Notes: generated by a model not told the origin, from the letters alone. A stretch of DNA of 57,234 nt from Flammeovirgaceae bacterium (GCA_021298355.1 JAJTEH010000024.1:1-57234), one strand, 5' to 3'; numbered from the stretch's first letter, positions 1 to 9,485 are shown. Program-made: numbers and translations.

Positions 1-405
1 CTCGGGGTAGCCAAAAACTTCCGAACTTATATCATATCCGTTTTGGCGCACATTAAACTCCCACGAACGGTTGGGGCTTAATCCGCGGGTAGATACACTG
101 GTTTGAATGCCCGAGCCATCGTTTTCCCAAACCATTACACCAGGTATTCGCGCAAATATTTGTCTGGAGTTATTAATAGATAAATCGGCATTTAAACTTT
201 CTACACTTATAATTTCATTTTTTTTGCCAGAAAATATCTGTGTTCCTTCCACTTCCGGCATTCGGCCTAGCGGATAGGAACTTTTCTTACCAAATACTTT
301 TACCTCGGCTAACTCGTAGGTCTTTAGTGTGTCTGGGTTTTGATTTTGGGCATACAGGTTATTACATCCTGCAAAAAATAGCACCAGTGCGTATAATCTC
401 TTCAT
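1..405 (-). CDS. TonB-dependent outer-membrane receptor, N-terminal part (runs off left edge)
   Basis: The reading frame starts at an ATG complementary to 403-405 and stays open for 135 codons to the window edge, so only the N-terminus is present. It begins MKRLYALVLFFAGCNNLYAQ, a signal peptide with the ...AQ ending common in Bacteroidota. A plug-domain signature follows: a stretch around residues 80-115 with SLNADLSI, ARIPGVMVWENDGSG and STRGLSPNRS, the usual start of FecA/CirA-type receptors. Such receptors import iron chelates or other ligands across the outer membrane using TonB energy. The substrate cannot be told from the plug alone. No CarboxypepD_reg-like domain precedes the plug, so it looks like a FecA-type rather than a SusC-type receptor. 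Confidence 0.85.
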   Translation of the reverse strand, partial: MKRLYALVLFFAGCNNLYAQNQNPDTLKTYELAEVKVFGKKSSYPLGRMPEVEGTQIFSGKKNEIISVESLNADLSINNSRQIFARIPGVMVWENDGSGIQTSVSTRGLSPNRSWEFNVRQNGYDISSEVFGYPE

Positions 406-493
406 TTTATTTAGACTTAATTCAAATAATGACGCAAACCTAAGACTGAACCATTAGCTTGTCAAGTGTTATTTGAAATAATTCTAAATAATT

Positions 494-1684
494 TTAAGAA
501 ACATAAAGAACGAGTCCTTTCAGGTACTCTCCTTCGGGGTGAAAAATTGAAACCGGATGATCTGCCGGTTGTCTTAAATGGTGCAAAACGCGCACTTCGC
601 GCCCAACTTGTATGGCTGCTGCTGTTACAGCGCCATAAAACAAATCGCGGTCTACCACCTGTGAACAAGAAAAAGTAAACAGTAACCCACCTGATTTTAC
701 TTTTTCTAATGCTGCTGCATTTAAACGCTGATATCCTTTAAGTGCCTTATGTTTTGCATCTCTATGTTTGGCGAAAGCCGGAGGGTCTATTATAACAATA
801 TCGTATTGTTGTTGGCTGTCTTTTAGAAACTGAAAAGTATCGATGGCAAAACAGCCATGCTCCGTTTCCGAAAAACCATTGGCTTTAATATTCTGGCGGG
901 TAAGTTCTATAGCTTTAGCCGAAGCATCTACTGAATGCACCAACTTTGCGCCATTAGTAAGGGCATAAACAGAAAAGCCTCCAGAATAACAGAAGGTGTT
1001 GAGCACAGTTTTACCATTGGCATACTGTCCTAACAATTTACGATTATCTCGCTGGTCTAGGAAAAAACCAGTTTTTTGGCCCGTTTCCCAGTCAACTAAA
1101 AAATGATTTCCATTTTCTATTACCCCATGTGGCTGAGCGGCCATTCCAAACAAATATTCATCGGAAATAGTGTTTTTACCATTTCCAACCGTTGTTTGGC
1201 TTTTATAATATACTGCCTTTATCTCCTCTTTCAATAGCTTTTGCAGGGCAGATGAGATGAGGTGTCTATCGGCATGCATTCCCCAGGAATGTGCCTGTAC
1301 CACAGCCACCCCATTGTACCAGTCTATTATCAAGCCTGGTAAGCCATCGCCTTCGCCATGTATCAACCTATAGCAATTCGTATTATGATCATTTAAAAAT
1401 AACGTTCTACGCAACGAAAAGGCATTTTTAAACTTAGGTAAATAAAAATTTTCATCGCTTGGCATTTCGCCAAATTGTAAAATGCGTACACTAATGGTTG
1501 CTTGTTGATAATGCCCATACCCAATAAGTCTGTTTTCGGCTTCATAAACCGCAACCCAATTACCATCTTGTAAACTTGCGGTAGCCTGATGAATGGCCCC
1601 AGAAAAAATCCACGGATGAAATCTTCTGGCCGATTGTTCTTTGCCTCTTTTGAGTGTGATTTTCCCTTTAATTTCTACCATCAT
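494..1684 (-). CDS. rlmI: class I rRNA large-subunit methyltransferase, RlmI-like (23S rRNA m5C)
   Basis: A 396-residue protein with an N-terminal PUA-type RNA-binding segment (RRFHPWIFSGAI, about residues 20-31) and a C-terminal Rossmann methyltransferase domain. Visible motifs are the SAM-binding stretch NTFCYSGGFSVYAL near residue 230, an acidic VDASAKAIEL after the second strand, and the catalytic-loop motif IIDPPAFAKHRD near residue 300. Length and domain order match the RlmI family, which makes m5C1962 in 23S rRNA in E. coli; the target here is inferred. The start has two Met codons in a row (MMVEIKG); either could be used. It is monocistronic as far as seen, tail-to-tail with nothing on the left and divergent from the DegQ-like gene. 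Confidence 0.85.
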   Translation of the reverse strand: MMVEIKGKITLKRGKEQSARRFHPWIFSGAIHQATASLQDGNWVAVYEAENRLIGYGHYQQATISVRILQFGEMPSDENFYLPKFKNAFSLRRTLFLNDHNTNCYRLIHGEGDGLPGLIIDWYNGVAVVQAHSWGMHADRHLISSALQKLLKEEIKAVYYKSQTTVGNGKNTISDEYLFGMAAQPHGVIENGNHFLVDWETGQKTGFFLDQRDNRKLLGQYANGKTVLNTFCYSGGFSVYALTNGAKLVHSVDASAKAIELTRQNIKANGFSETEHGCFAIDTFQFLKDSQQQYDIVIIDPPAFAKHRDAKHKALKGYQRLNAAALEKVKSGGLLFTFSCSQVVDRDLFYGAVTAAAIQVGREVRVLHHLRQPADHPVSIFHPEGEYLKGLVLYVS

Positions 1685-1688
1685 TCCT

Positions 1689-1718
1689 CAAAGGTATTAA
1701 ATGAAGCCTAATCCAAAA
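1689..1718 (-). promoter_or_regulatory. candidate Bacteroidota-type promoter of the RlmI-like gene
   Basis: Reading the minus strand, TTTG (1717-1714) is followed after 17 bases by TACCTTTG (1696-1689), a match to the -7 consensus TAnnTTTG of Bacteroidota sigma-ABfr promoters. The spacing is slightly short. The element ends only five bases before the first start codon, so the transcript would have almost no leader. Motif recognition only; no experimental evidence. Confidence 0.35.
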
Positions 1719-1976
1719 CCTTCGTATTTCTGGCGAATTCGAACAGAAAATATTCGTGGCTATGAGGCCAATTTTCGTTGGCTATTTTATTTGCGTAGCC
1801 TCCATAAAATAACATTGGCTGAAACCATCTGTATACTATTTTAACCAAGCTAAAAAACAGCGAAACTACTACACGCCCGATGCGTATGTAAAACCGAAAA
1901 AGTCAGCAGGCCTGACAAATTTTCATCTTGTTACAAATTGCCTGCTTTTTGCAAGCAAAATTTTAAACCATTTTTT

Positions 1977-3473
1977 ATGAAACAGATAGGATCACTCATT
2001 TTAGCTGCTGTATTAGGAAGCATTTTTACTTTGGTTGCCTACAATTGGTTACATAATGAAAGAACTTTTAATGGATTAACCTCAAATCAGCCCCCGGTAA
2101 CGCAAGTTGCTTATATCGTTAACGATAAGGGAGAAACTGTTCCGTTAGATTTTACCACTACTGCCGAAAAAGTTACCAAAGCTGTGGTACACATTAAATC
2201 CACACAAAAGGAATCGGCCCGAAACGATCAATACCTATACCTCGACCCTTTTCGTGAGTTTTTTGGTGGGCCACAGCGCCCTTCTACACCAAACCGACCA
2301 TCGCAGGCTACAGGCTCTGGTGTTATCATTAATAAAGATGGCTACATCGTAACCAATAACCACGTGGTAAGCAATGCAGATATAGTAGAGGTAACGTTAT
2401 TTGATAATCGATCTTTTAAAGCCGAAGTTATCGGAACCGATCCGGACACAGATTTGGCTGTTTTAAAAATTAAGGAAGTAAACTTGCCATTTTTATCGTT
2501 CGTAGATTCTGATAAGGCAAGAGTGGGCGAATGGGTTTTGGCAGTTGGTAATCCGTTTAACTTAAATTCTACTGTTACTGCGGGTATCATTAGTGCCAAA
2601 GGCAGAAACATTGGCATTTTAAATTCCGAAAACAGAAACAATGAATTTGGTTCAACAGCTATCGAATCTTTTATACAAACCGATGCAGCCATTAACCCGG
2701 GCAACAGTGGTGGTGCTTTGGTAGATTTAAATGGGGGGTTACTCGGAATCAATACAGCCATTGCCAGCCCTACCGGGGCCTATTCAGGGTATGGATTTGC
2801 AGTGCCTTCTGATATCGTAAAAAAAATAGTTGAAGATTTAATTGAATATGGTGTTGTGCAACGCGGTTGGCTTGGTGTTAGTATAGTAAGTGTAAATAAC
2901 GATGTGGCAAAAGAATATGAATTAACCGTTTTAGAGGGCGCCTACATTTCTGCTTTTGCCAAAAAATCATCGGCAAAAGAAGCTGGTTTAAAAGAAGGAG
3001 ATGTTGTGGTAAAAATTGATGAAACCAATATAAAATCCAGCACTTCTTTAATTGAATATATTGGAAGAAAACGACCTGGCGACAAAGTAAATGTAACCGT
3101 AAACAGAAAAGGAAAAGAAGTTACCTATACTGTTTTACTAAACGCTAGAGATGGTAAATCTTCTGTGGTAAAAGCCGAAGAAGTAGGAGGGTATGCCTCT
3201 TTAGGTTTAGAAGTAGAAGATATTGAAGCAAAACTTTTAAAGAAATTAGAAATAGCCCAAGGTGTTAGAATAAGCAAATTAGGAAATGGCCGTTTAGCAC
3301 GCGATACTGATATACGCGAAGGCTTTATCATTACACACGTGAACGATGTGCCTGTAAAATCCGTTAAAGAGTTTAATGAGATCATGAAAAAGAAAAAGAG
3401 CGGAGAATTAGTTACGCTCAGCGGTGTGTATGAAGATTTTCCAAGGGAATTTATTTATGCCATTCGATTATAG
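1977..3473 (+). CDS. Do/DegQ-type periplasmic serine endoprotease with PDZ domains
   Basis: Trypsin-like protease and chaperone of the HtrA family, acting in the periplasm on misfolded envelope proteins. I place the start at 1977 (MKQIGSLILAAVLGSIFTLV, an uncleaved anchor or signal sequence); a longer in-frame start at 1938 would add residues with no signal character. The catalytic triad is complete: His129 in NNHVV, Asp159 in DTDLAVLKI and Ser244 in NPGNSGG. Two PDZ domains follow, about 285-385 (GWLGVSI... AGLKEGDVVVKI) and 400-498. At 498 residues it is the usual family length. About 290 bases separate it from the divergent RlmI-like gene. Confidence 0.92.
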   Translation: MKQIGSLILAAVLGSIFTLVAYNWLHNERTFNGLTSNQPPVTQVAYIVNDKGETVPLDFTTTAEKVTKAVVHIKSTQKESARNDQYLYLDPFREFFGGPQRPSTPNRPSQATGSGVIINKDGYIVTNNHVVSNADIVEVTLFDNRSFKAEVIGTDPDTDLAVLKIKEVNLPFLSFVDSDKARVGEWVLAVGNPFNLNSTVTAGIISAKGRNIGILNSENRNNEFGSTAIESFIQTDAAINPGNSGGALVDLNGGLLGINTAIASPTGAYSGYGFAVPSDIVKKIVEDLIEYGVVQRGWLGVSIVSVNNDVAKEYELTVLEGAYISAFAKKSSAKEAGLKEGDVVVKIDETNIKSSTSLIEYIGRKRPGDKVNVTVNRKGKEVTYTVLLNARDGKSSVVKAEEVGGYASLGLEVEDIEAKLLKKLEIAQGVRISKLGNGRLARDTDIREGFIITHVNDVPVKSVKEFNEIMKKKKSGELVTLSGVYEDFPREFIYAIRL

Positions 3474-3491
3474 GTAATGCTTGTGCTTATC

Positions 3492-3521
3492 TTGTTTTTC
3501 CGAAAATGATTTGTACATTTA
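3492..3521 (+). promoter_or_regulatory. candidate promoter of the 57-residue gene
   Basis: TTG at 3492-3494, exactly 19 bases, then TACATTTA at 3514-3521: one mismatch from the Bacteroidota pattern TTG-N19-TAnnTTTG. Transcription would begin near 3528, about 20 bases before the ATG. Motif match only. Confidence 0.4.
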
Positions 3522-3549
3522 AAAAGCACTAAACTCGTTTTTTGTTATT

Positions 3550-3723
3550 ATGAGGAGATTGTTCAGAAAAGGCGAACGTGTTCGCAATAAGTTAGACGGA
3601 AAAGTGATGGAAGTTTTACGGTACATCAAAAGTAATGTGGTAGAAGTTAAGTGGTTCGATTTAGACGCTAAAGAAGTTCGAACCAATACTGTTAAAGAAG
3701 ACAAATTGTCGAAGGCCGCTTAA
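3550..3723 (+). CDS. small basic protein resembling DUF2158
   Basis: A 57-residue protein (58 codons with stop), beginning MRRLFRKGERVRNKLDGKVM and rich in Lys and Arg. The pattern KGERVR..LDGKVMEVLRY...VEVKWFD...... V...KL resembles the small beta-barrel DUF2158 family, in which a promoter-proximal G.VV.LKSGG.. and a central WFD are typical; this is my reading, not a search result. The function of that family is not established. It sits alone between a promoter-like sequence and a strong hairpin terminator, which supports it as a real single-gene unit. Any antisense frame over it is a shadow. Confidence 0.6.
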   Translation: MRRLFRKGERVRNKLDGKVMEVLRYIKSNVVEVKWFDLDAKEVRTNTVKEDKLSKAA

Positions 3724-3743
3724 GGCTAAGCGTAATATCAATG

Positions 3744-3788
3744 AATGCACCTTCAGAATTTTTTCTGGCAGGTGCATTTTGTTTTTTT
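3744..3788 (+). terminator. Rho-independent terminator after the 57-residue gene
   Basis: Perfect 9-bp inverted repeat AATGCACCT (3744-3752) and AGGTGCATT (3770-3778), followed by TTGTTTTTTT (3779-3788). The loop of 17 bases is long. Placed 20 bases after the stop codon. Confidence 0.75.
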
Positions 3789-3874
3789 ATAGCTGAGCGT
3801 TATTCTCTGGGAAAAGCGATAGTAACAAACTACCCTCTGTTATAAAACTTCCAATAATATAAACAGTATACTAT

Positions 3875-4846
3875 TTACATTTTCATTAGTTGATCTACTA
3901 TAGCATCCACCGTAATCCCATCTGCCTCTGCTTTAAAATTGCGCACCAAACGGTGGCGTAGCACAGGTTTAGCAACAGCCTGTACATCTTCTATATCAGG
4001 TGAATATCTACCACTAAACAGAGCGTGGCATTTGGCACCAATTATCAAAAATTGTGAAGCCCTTGGGCCGGCTCCCCATTCCAGAAATTCAGTTGCCTGA
4101 CTTGCAGCATTTGGTGTACCCGGTCTGGTTTTAGCAGCAAGCTTTACTGCGTATTCTATTACGTTGTCGGCAACAGGCACACGTCTGACAAGTTGCTGAA
4201 AGGCCACAATTTCATCCGCTCCCAGCACACTTTTAATTTCTGGTTTACTGTCGGAGGTTGTGTTTTTTACAACGGCTACCTCTTCGCTAAACGATGGGTA
4301 ATTAAGTTGTAAATTAAACATAAACCTGTCGAGCTGTGCTTCAGGTAATGGATATGTACCTTCTTGTTCAATTGGATTTTGTGTAGCTAAAACAAAGAAA
4401 GGGTCGGGCAAGGTATGGCGCATACCGCCAATTGTTACTTTATATTCTTGCATTGCTTCTAACAATGCCGCTTGTGTTTTGGGTGGTGTTCGGTTTATTT
4501 CATCCGCCAGAATAATGTTGGCGAATACGGGGCCTTTCACAAATTTCAAATTTCGCTCTTTATCCAGCGTTTCTGCTCCAACAATATCCGAAGGCATTAA
4601 ATCCGGAGTGAATTGAATCCGTTTAAATTCTAAATCGAGTGCAGAGGCAATGGTTTGCACGAGCAGTGTTTTGGCTAACCCAGGAACACCTACTAGCAAG
4701 GTATGTCCTTTACAAAATATTGCCGTTAATACAAGATTTACGACTTCTTGCTGGCCAACTATTACTTTACCAATTTCGGCTTGTAGTTTTTTACTTGCTT
4801 CGGCTAATGCTTGTGCGGCCTCCACATCGTTTGTGTATTCTTTCAT
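3875..4846 (-). CDS. MoxR-family AAA+ ATPase
   Basis: AAA+ ATPase of the MoxR branch, 323 residues. Walker A is GVPGLAKT (residues 53-60) and Walker B ILADEIN (110-117), followed by the MoxR-typical [16 protein letters not shown] and the sensor region [22 protein letters not shown]. MoxR proteins act as chaperones that help mature or insert metal cofactors or complexes, usually with a VWA- or DUF58-domain partner encoded alongside. No such partner lies in view here. Its start codon is one base past the stop of the SurA-like gene, so it is the last gene of the isomerase operon. Confidence 0.93.
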   Translation of the reverse strand: MKEYTNDVEAAQALAEASKKLQAEIGKVIVGQQEVVNLVLTAIFCKGHTLLVGVPGLAKTLLVQTIASALDLEFKRIQFTPDLMPSDIVGAETLDKERNLKFVKGPVFANIILADEINRTPPKTQAALLEAMQEYKVTIGGMRHTLPDPFFVLATQNPIEQEGTYPLPEAQLDRFMFNLQLNYPSFSEEVAVVKNTTSDSKPEIKSVLGADEIVAFQQLVRRVPVADNVIEYAVKLAAKTRPGTPNAASQATEFLEWGAGPRASQFLIIGAKCHALFSGRYSPDIEDVQAVAKPVLRHRLVRNFKAEADGITVDAIVDQLMKM

Positions 4847-4847
4847 A

Positions 4848-6185
4848 CTATTCTAATAACCTGCAATAATCGTATGTAGGATCTATGCTAATAAAAACAT
4901 CTTGTCTTGCTTTTTCAAACCATTTAAACAAAATGCGGTTCTTTTTTTCGTTTAATGTATAGTTGGCAATTTTGTTCCAATCGTCTGTAAGATTTGCTTC
5001 GTGAGGTGGCGTTCTTTTCTTGTAATAAAAAATACGCATGGCATCTTTCTGTTGGTCTGTTCTATACACTACTGGTTTAGAGATGTTCCCGATTTTCATA
5101 GTGTCTATAGTAAAAAACACTGCCGGATCGAGTTCATCAACAGAAATTAATGTCCCTCCTTCCTGATCGGTAAAATATCCTCCTCCGCTTTTCGAGTTTA
5201 CATCGTCAGAAAATTTCTTAGCTGCTTTTTCAAAGGTAATTGAGTCTTTCAGCACAAGTAAGCGTATGCTGTCCAGAAATTCAGCAGCATCGCGCAGGTC
5301 GCTTTCCGATGGGCTGGGCGACATGAGTATATGCCTCGAATTGTATTCGTTTCCACGCCTTTCAATTAACTGTATGATGTGAAATCCAAATGGGCTTTCA
5401 ACAGGCATAGAAATTTCTCCGGGCTTTAGTTTAAAACACATGGCCTCATATTCCGGCACCATAGCCCCACGCCCTACAAAACCCATATTACCACCGTTGG
5501 CTACTACACTTGGGTCTGCAGAATAGGCTTTGGCTAGGTCTTCGAATTTTTCGCCTCTTAGAATTCTATCGCGTAAAGTAATAAGCTGTTGTTTGGTTTC
5601 ATTTATTTGTGCTTCGCTTACTTTTGCTGTGCGCACAATCTGGGCTACTTCTACTTCTGCTGAAAGGAATGGAAGTGAGTCTTTCGGTATTTTATAAAAA
5701 AATCGCTTTACTTCTGCCGGAGTTACGCTTATATCTTTCGTTATTTCTTCCTGCATTTTTTGAACTACAAGTTGCTCTTTTACCTGATCGCGGATATCCG
5801 ATTTAATTTCTTCAAGAGATTTACCATATGCTGCTTCTATTTGTTGCTGCGAACCTCCGTATTGCGACATGATGAGTTCGAAACGTCTTGCGAGGTTGTT
5901 GTCTACCTGATCTTCCGTTACAACTACAGAATCTATCTCGGCTTTGGCCACCATTAATTTATTACGAATTAGAATAGCAAGGTATTGGCAACGTGCTTCT
6001 TGCGAAGGCGAGCCTCCATTGGTTAGGTAATCCTGATAGGCCCTTTCTAATTCTGATTTCAATACTATGTAGTTATCTACTTTTGCTATGATTTTATCCA
6101 CTGTAAAACCTTGTGGTGTGCTTTGTGCCCACGCTACTAGTGAGGCACAATAAAATATACATAACAGCCAGGTTCTAGTTCCCAT
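4848..6185 (-). CDS. SurA-like periplasmic peptidyl-prolyl isomerase
   Basis: A 445-residue periplasmic folding factor. I choose the start at 6185 because [21 protein letters not shown] is a clean signal peptide; the frame is open 16 codons further upstream without signal character. The order is an N-terminal SurA_N-like chaperone region (about 25-160, starting [18 protein letters not shown]), a first parvulin domain (about 178-280, with [11 protein letters not shown]) and a second, degenerate one (about 284-400, starting SRHILMSP). SurA escorts beta-barrel precursors to BamA, which is also encoded in this window. The start overlaps the end of the preceding lipoprotein isomerase by 11 bases, suggesting translational coupling. 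Confidence 0.88.
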   Translation of the reverse strand: MGTRTWLLCIFYCASLVAWAQSTPQGFTVDKIIAKVDNYIVLKSELERAYQDYLTNGGSPSQEARCQYLAILIRNKLMVAKAEIDSVVVTEDQVDNNLARRFELIMSQYGGSQQQIEAAYGKSLEEIKSDIRDQVKEQLVVQKMQEEITKDISVTPAEVKRFFYKIPKDSLPFLSAEVEVAQIVRTAKVSEAQINETKQQLITLRDRILRGEKFEDLAKAYSADPSVVANGGNMGFVGRGAMVPEYEAMCFKLKPGEISMPVESPFGFHIIQLIERRGNEYNSRHILMSPSPSESDLRDAAEFLDSIRLLVLKDSITFEKAAKKFSDDVNSKSGGGYFTDQEGGTLISVDELDPAVFFTIDTMKIGNISKPVVYRTDQQKDAMRIFYYKKRTPPHEANLTDDWNKIANYTLNEKKNRILFKWFEKARQDVFISIDPTYDYCRLLE

Positions 6186-7104
6186 ATATTTCAAATTCTT
6201 CGTTTTCTTTTGCTTTGTTAAACACTTCTTCATCTAATTGTTTGGCCAGTGCCACTTTTCTTTTATTCAAAATTATATTGATAATCTCTTCGCGTACAAA
6301 TTCTAATGGAGAAACCGAATCGGAGATTCGGTATTCTTCTACGTTTACCATATAAAGATGCGTGTCGTCTGATGTTTCGTAATACGGTGTACGTTTTAAA
6401 AATTGTAATTTATCGGGTATATCGGTTAAGGGCGAGTCTTTTACTAAATCATCAAACTGCATCCAGGTAGAATCGGCCAGGTGGTAGGCCGATGCAAAAC
6501 TGAGGCAATATGATTTTAATTCGGCTTTATCTTTCTCTTTAGTAGAAATGATCAGGTCTTTTATTTTTTTGATTTTAGGGGCTGTTAGAGGAACCTTCAG
6601 ATACGTTGCTCTCACTATATTTTGCTTAAGTACAAAATTAGAGTTGTATTGTTTGTAGTAAGCTTCTATTTCTTGTGCGGTTACTACCGTATCGAGATGT
6701 TGTTTGATATACGCTGTTTGGTATTCGTAGGCGATAAGGCTGTAGCGGTAATCTAAAAGTTTTCGTTCTACTTCGGCTTTGTTAATGTTTATTTGCCTGC
6801 CGGCTTGTCTAATTAGTAATTGTTTGTGTACCCAAGAATTTATGTAGGCTTGAATTCTGTCAGTGCTGTCATCTTTATTGGTTTCGGGAGGTACAATTCC
6901 TATTAGTTCATCGCGGTACAAAAATGTTTGGTCTACACGGGCTACTGCTTCGCGGTCATCGTTTTCATTAACATTACTTTTACGTTTTATAAAATCGCAG
7001 CCCGTTAGTGTTACCTGTATTAGCATGGTTAGGCCAACCAAAAAACGTTGTTTGTTATTATTTGCGAACAAGTGTTGCCAGAACATACTTTTTTGCTTTT
7101 GCAT
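6175..7104 (-). CDS. lipoprotein of the SurA/PpiC peptidyl-prolyl isomerase group
   Basis: Central gene of three isomerase-like genes in a row. The N-terminus carries a hydrophobic stretch ending LTGC, a lipobox, so the mature protein should be a lipoprotein. A SurA_N-like segment follows (VARVDQTFLYRDEL... INSWVHKQLLIRQA). The C-terminal part (about 145-290) is where a parvulin domain would be, but I cannot see a well-kept parvulin motif, so catalytic activity is doubtful and a chaperone role is likelier. Two starts are possible, 7104 and 7086 (MFWQHLF); both overlap the upstream gene (by 47 or 29 bases). Length 309 residues from the first start. Confidence 0.75.
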   Translation of the reverse strand: MQKQKSMFWQHLFANNNKQRFLVGLTMLIQVTLTGCDFIKRKSNVNENDDREAVARVDQTFLYRDELIGIVPPETNKDDSTDRIQAYINSWVHKQLLIRQAGRQININKAEVERKLLDYRYSLIAYEYQTAYIKQHLDTVVTAQEIEAYYKQYNSNFVLKQNIVRATYLKVPLTAPKIKKIKDLIISTKEKDKAELKSYCLSFASAYHLADSTWMQFDDLVKDSPLTDIPDKLQFLKRTPYYETSDDTHLYMVNVEEYRISDSVSPLEFVREEIINIILNKRKVALAKQLDEEVFNKAKENEEFEIYGN

Positions 7105-9010
7105 TTACTTTAACCGGATATTTCTCTTCCAGTGTTTTTACCCACTGATTTTCTAACTCAGTTTGGTAATCGCCTATTACTTTTCCACGTATTTCTTCTA
7201 ACGGCAAAATTCCTTCTGGGCGTATATCCAACAACCGCACAAGGTAATGATTTCCGTCTAAAGCCAGAGTATGTATTCCTTTTTGCCAGGGTATTTGTTG
7301 CAGGTATGCACGTTCTGCTTTTTGAAATATCCCTTCTTCTTTTTTTATGTTATTCTTTTTTAGAAAGTCGACCTTCACTTCTTCCCCCGTGTTTATTTGT
7401 TCTAGTAGGGCATCGAGGTTTGCTTGCTGAGGTGCTTGATAAACTTCTATAACTGCACGCTCAGCGCCTGTATAGTTTGCTTTATTTTGTTGGTAAAAAT
7501 TATCGAGGCCAATGGTATCTGATGCAGCCTTTGCCCACACTTCTTTTTCCATTATTTCGAAAAGCAAAATGCCTTCGTAGTATTCTTTGCTTAAATATCG
7601 GTAATCGGCATTTGTTTGTACCAAATCTTCTTCTAATGATGCTTCGAGTTGTTGCTGCACAAAACTTTCATATAGCTGCTGCATATAAGTAGCAGGTTGT
7701 TGCTTATTCGGCTTTTGTTGTTTTTTTACATAGTTAAAAAATACCTGTGCTTTTACTGCTTTGTTTCTTATCGAAAAAATTACCTGATCTGCTAAGCCAT
7801 TTTTATCGGGATTCCATTTTGCTTGTTGCAGGGTGGTGTCGGCTAATGCAAAAATGCTTTCTTTTGTTTTAGCCATTTCCGTAAACTGAAATCTCTTTTG
7901 TAAAGATTGTTGTACTCTTTTTCTGGCAACTTGCATGCGTTCGTCACGGCCTACTCTGTTTTTTAATTGTGGAGCGAGTTCGGCATATTCGGCAAGCGGA
8001 ATTTTGCGCTCTAGCTTTACGATGTGCCATCCGTATGCTGTAGAAAACGGTGGTGTATATGTTCCGGGTTCTGTTAAGCCAAATGCTGCGGTTTCAAATT
8101 CAGGAACTGAGGCAAATGCACCGGTTCCAAAAGGCCGCAATTTTCCGCCATTGTCTTTAGAATTAGCATCTTCTGAGTATGTTCGGCAAAGCTCGTTCCA
8201 GGCCATTCCTCCGGTTAGTCTGTCGTATATTTCAAATGCAATTGTTTTTGCCTGCTCGTTGGTTCTCTCTTTACCATATCTAACCATAATGTGTGAAACT
8301 TCCACTTCACCTTTAGCAGGGCGTTTATCCCACACTTTAACAATATGGTATCCAAAACGGGTACGTACTATTGGGCTTACTTCGCCAATAGCTGTTTCGT
8401 ATGCACCCGTTTCGAAAGGGTAAACCATTTGAAAGGCTGTAAAGTATCCGAGGTTTCCTTCGTTGGCTTTGGCCGATGGATCTTCTGAATATTGCAAGGC
8501 TAACGTGGCAAAATCTTCTCCGCTTTTAATTTTATCTTTTAAAGCGTTTATCTTATCCCAAGCTGCCAGTGTATCGGCAGGGCTTGGGTTTTCGGCCAAC
8601 CGAATTAAGATATGAGATGCCTTAACTTCGTATTGCATGCGTGTGTATGCTATACGAGCAAGGCTATCGGCCAGGTTGTTATCGGGTAAATAAGGTTTAC
8701 GAAGGGCTTCTTGATAGCCGGCTAGTTCTGTTTTAAATTTTGTGGTGGTATCGTACCCGCGTTGGCGTGCTTCTTTTACTTTTAATTTGAAACGCTTGAA
8801 AAGGGTTACGTATTCTTCGATGTTAGTTGCTTTGTATTCTTCTGGTTTTGCTTTGTGGTTTTTCTCGAATAAGTAAATAAATTCTTCGGTTAGGATGGGT
8901 TCGTTGCCGAGGGTTAATAATACTTTTTCTTTCTTACCGGGTTGTTGTGCAAAACCTATAGTTGACGTGAGGAGGAATAACAGATTAAAAAATTTTGATT
9001 TCATGCCCAT
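7058..9010 (-). CDS. periplasmic peptidyl-prolyl isomerase with two parvulin domains
   Basis: First gene of the isomerase operon, 650 residues. It starts MGMKSKFF and has a signal peptide ending IGFAQ; the third codon (9004) is an equally good start. Two parvulin domains are clear: about 127-230 (KASHILIRL to FGYHIVKVWDKR) and 237-340 (VSHIMVRYG to YGWHIVKLERK). In each, the GNLGYF or GGKLRPFG and GYHIV or GWHIV motifs are kept. The remaining 300 residues, with a third weak parvulin-like fold near 520-640, resemble the tail of PpiD-like proteins. Likely role: folding of exported and outer-membrane proteins, together with the two downstream genes. Confidence 0.88.
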   Translation of the reverse strand: MGMKSKFFNLLFLLTSTIGFAQQPGKKEKVLLTLGNEPILTEEFIYLFEKNHKAKPEEYKATNIEEYVTLFKRFKLKVKEARQRGYDTTTKFKTELAGYQEALRKPYLPDNNLADSLARIAYTRMQYEVKASHILIRLAENPSPADTLAAWDKINALKDKIKSGEDFATLALQYSEDPSAKANEGNLGYFTAFQMVYPFETGAYETAIGEVSPIVRTRFGYHIVKVWDKRPAKGEVEVSHIMVRYGKERTNEQAKTIAFEIYDRLTGGMAWNELCRTYSEDANSKDNGGKLRPFGTGAFASVPEFETAAFGLTEPGTYTPPFSTAYGWHIVKLERKIPLAEYAELAPQLKNRVGRDERMQVARKRVQQSLQKRFQFTEMAKTKESIFALADTTLQQAKWNPDKNGLADQVIFSIRNKAVKAQVFFNYVKKQQKPNKQQPATYMQQLYESFVQQQLEASLEEDLVQTNADYRYLSKEYYEGILLFEIMEKEVWAKAASDTIGLDNFYQQNKANYTGAERAVIEVYQAPQQANLDALLEQINTGEEVKVDFLKKNNIKKEEGIFQKAERAYLQQIPWQKGIHTLALDGNHYLVRLLDIRPEGILPLEEIRGKVIGDYQTELENQWVKTLEEKYPVKVNAKAKKYVLATLVRK

Positions 9011-9061
9011 AAAAATTTGCCGACAATTTAAAACTGAATAGATAAAAGTTTCAACCGTTTT

Positions 9062-9484
9062 TCAGGATGTGAGGGTAACTGTTTTTTGTAAGCGACAAAT
9101 ATTTCTACCGCTTTGGTGGGTATACTCTATTTTATCCATGATGGATTTTACCAGACGGATACCTAAGCCACCTTTTCTTTTATCATGAATGAGATTGTTT
9201 AGTTCAGGTTCTGAAAATTGATTGATATCAAACAAGGTTCCATCGTCTATTATTTCGAAAATCAATGGCGTGCCGGGTGCTATAACGATGTTGATTTCAA
9301 GAAAATCTTTTGGATTGCAATGGTGGGCATGGATCATTAGGTTAGAGCACATTTCGTCTAATGCCAATACAATTTCGCTAACCTGTACTTCGGTAACTCC
9401 ATGTTTGCCCAGGCTTTCGCGGATAAAGGCACGAAGGTCTTTTAAGTTTTCTAATTTACATCCTATAGAAAAGCTGTACTTCAT
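9062..9484 (-). CDS. RsbW/SpoIIAB-like serine kinase (anti-sigma type, HATPase_c)
   Basis: A 140-residue GHKL ATPase. The N-box is E44..N48 in LDEMCSNLMIHAHH, the G1-box DDGTLFD lies at 80-86 and the G2-box GGLGIRLVK at 105-113. Single-domain proteins of this size phosphorylate a STAS partner and, in partner switching, sequester a sigma factor or another target. The STAS gene ends one base away and the cognate PP2C phosphatase lies just beyond, so the three form one module. No sigma factor gene is nearby, so the final target is unknown. Confidence 0.88.
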   Translation of the reverse strand: MKYSFSIGCKLENLKDLRAFIRESLGKHGVTEVQVSEIVLALDEMCSNLMIHAHHCNPKDFLEINIVIAPGTPLIFEIIDDGTLFDINQFSEPELNNLIHDKRKGGLGIRLVKSIMDKIEYTHQSGRNICRLQKTVTLTS

Positions 9485-9485
9485 A

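Noticed and set aside
466-678. A 70-codon plus-strand frame opposite the RlmI-like gene's end
   Set aside because: It is almost entirely antisense to a well-supported coding region and has no family features.
1699-1842. A 47-codon frame (MKPNPKPSYFWRIRTENIRGY...) in the spacer upstream of the DegQ-like gene
   Set aside because: No signal, no recognisable motif and no supporting promoter. It overlaps the likely promoter of the RlmI-like gene, so I treat it as chance.
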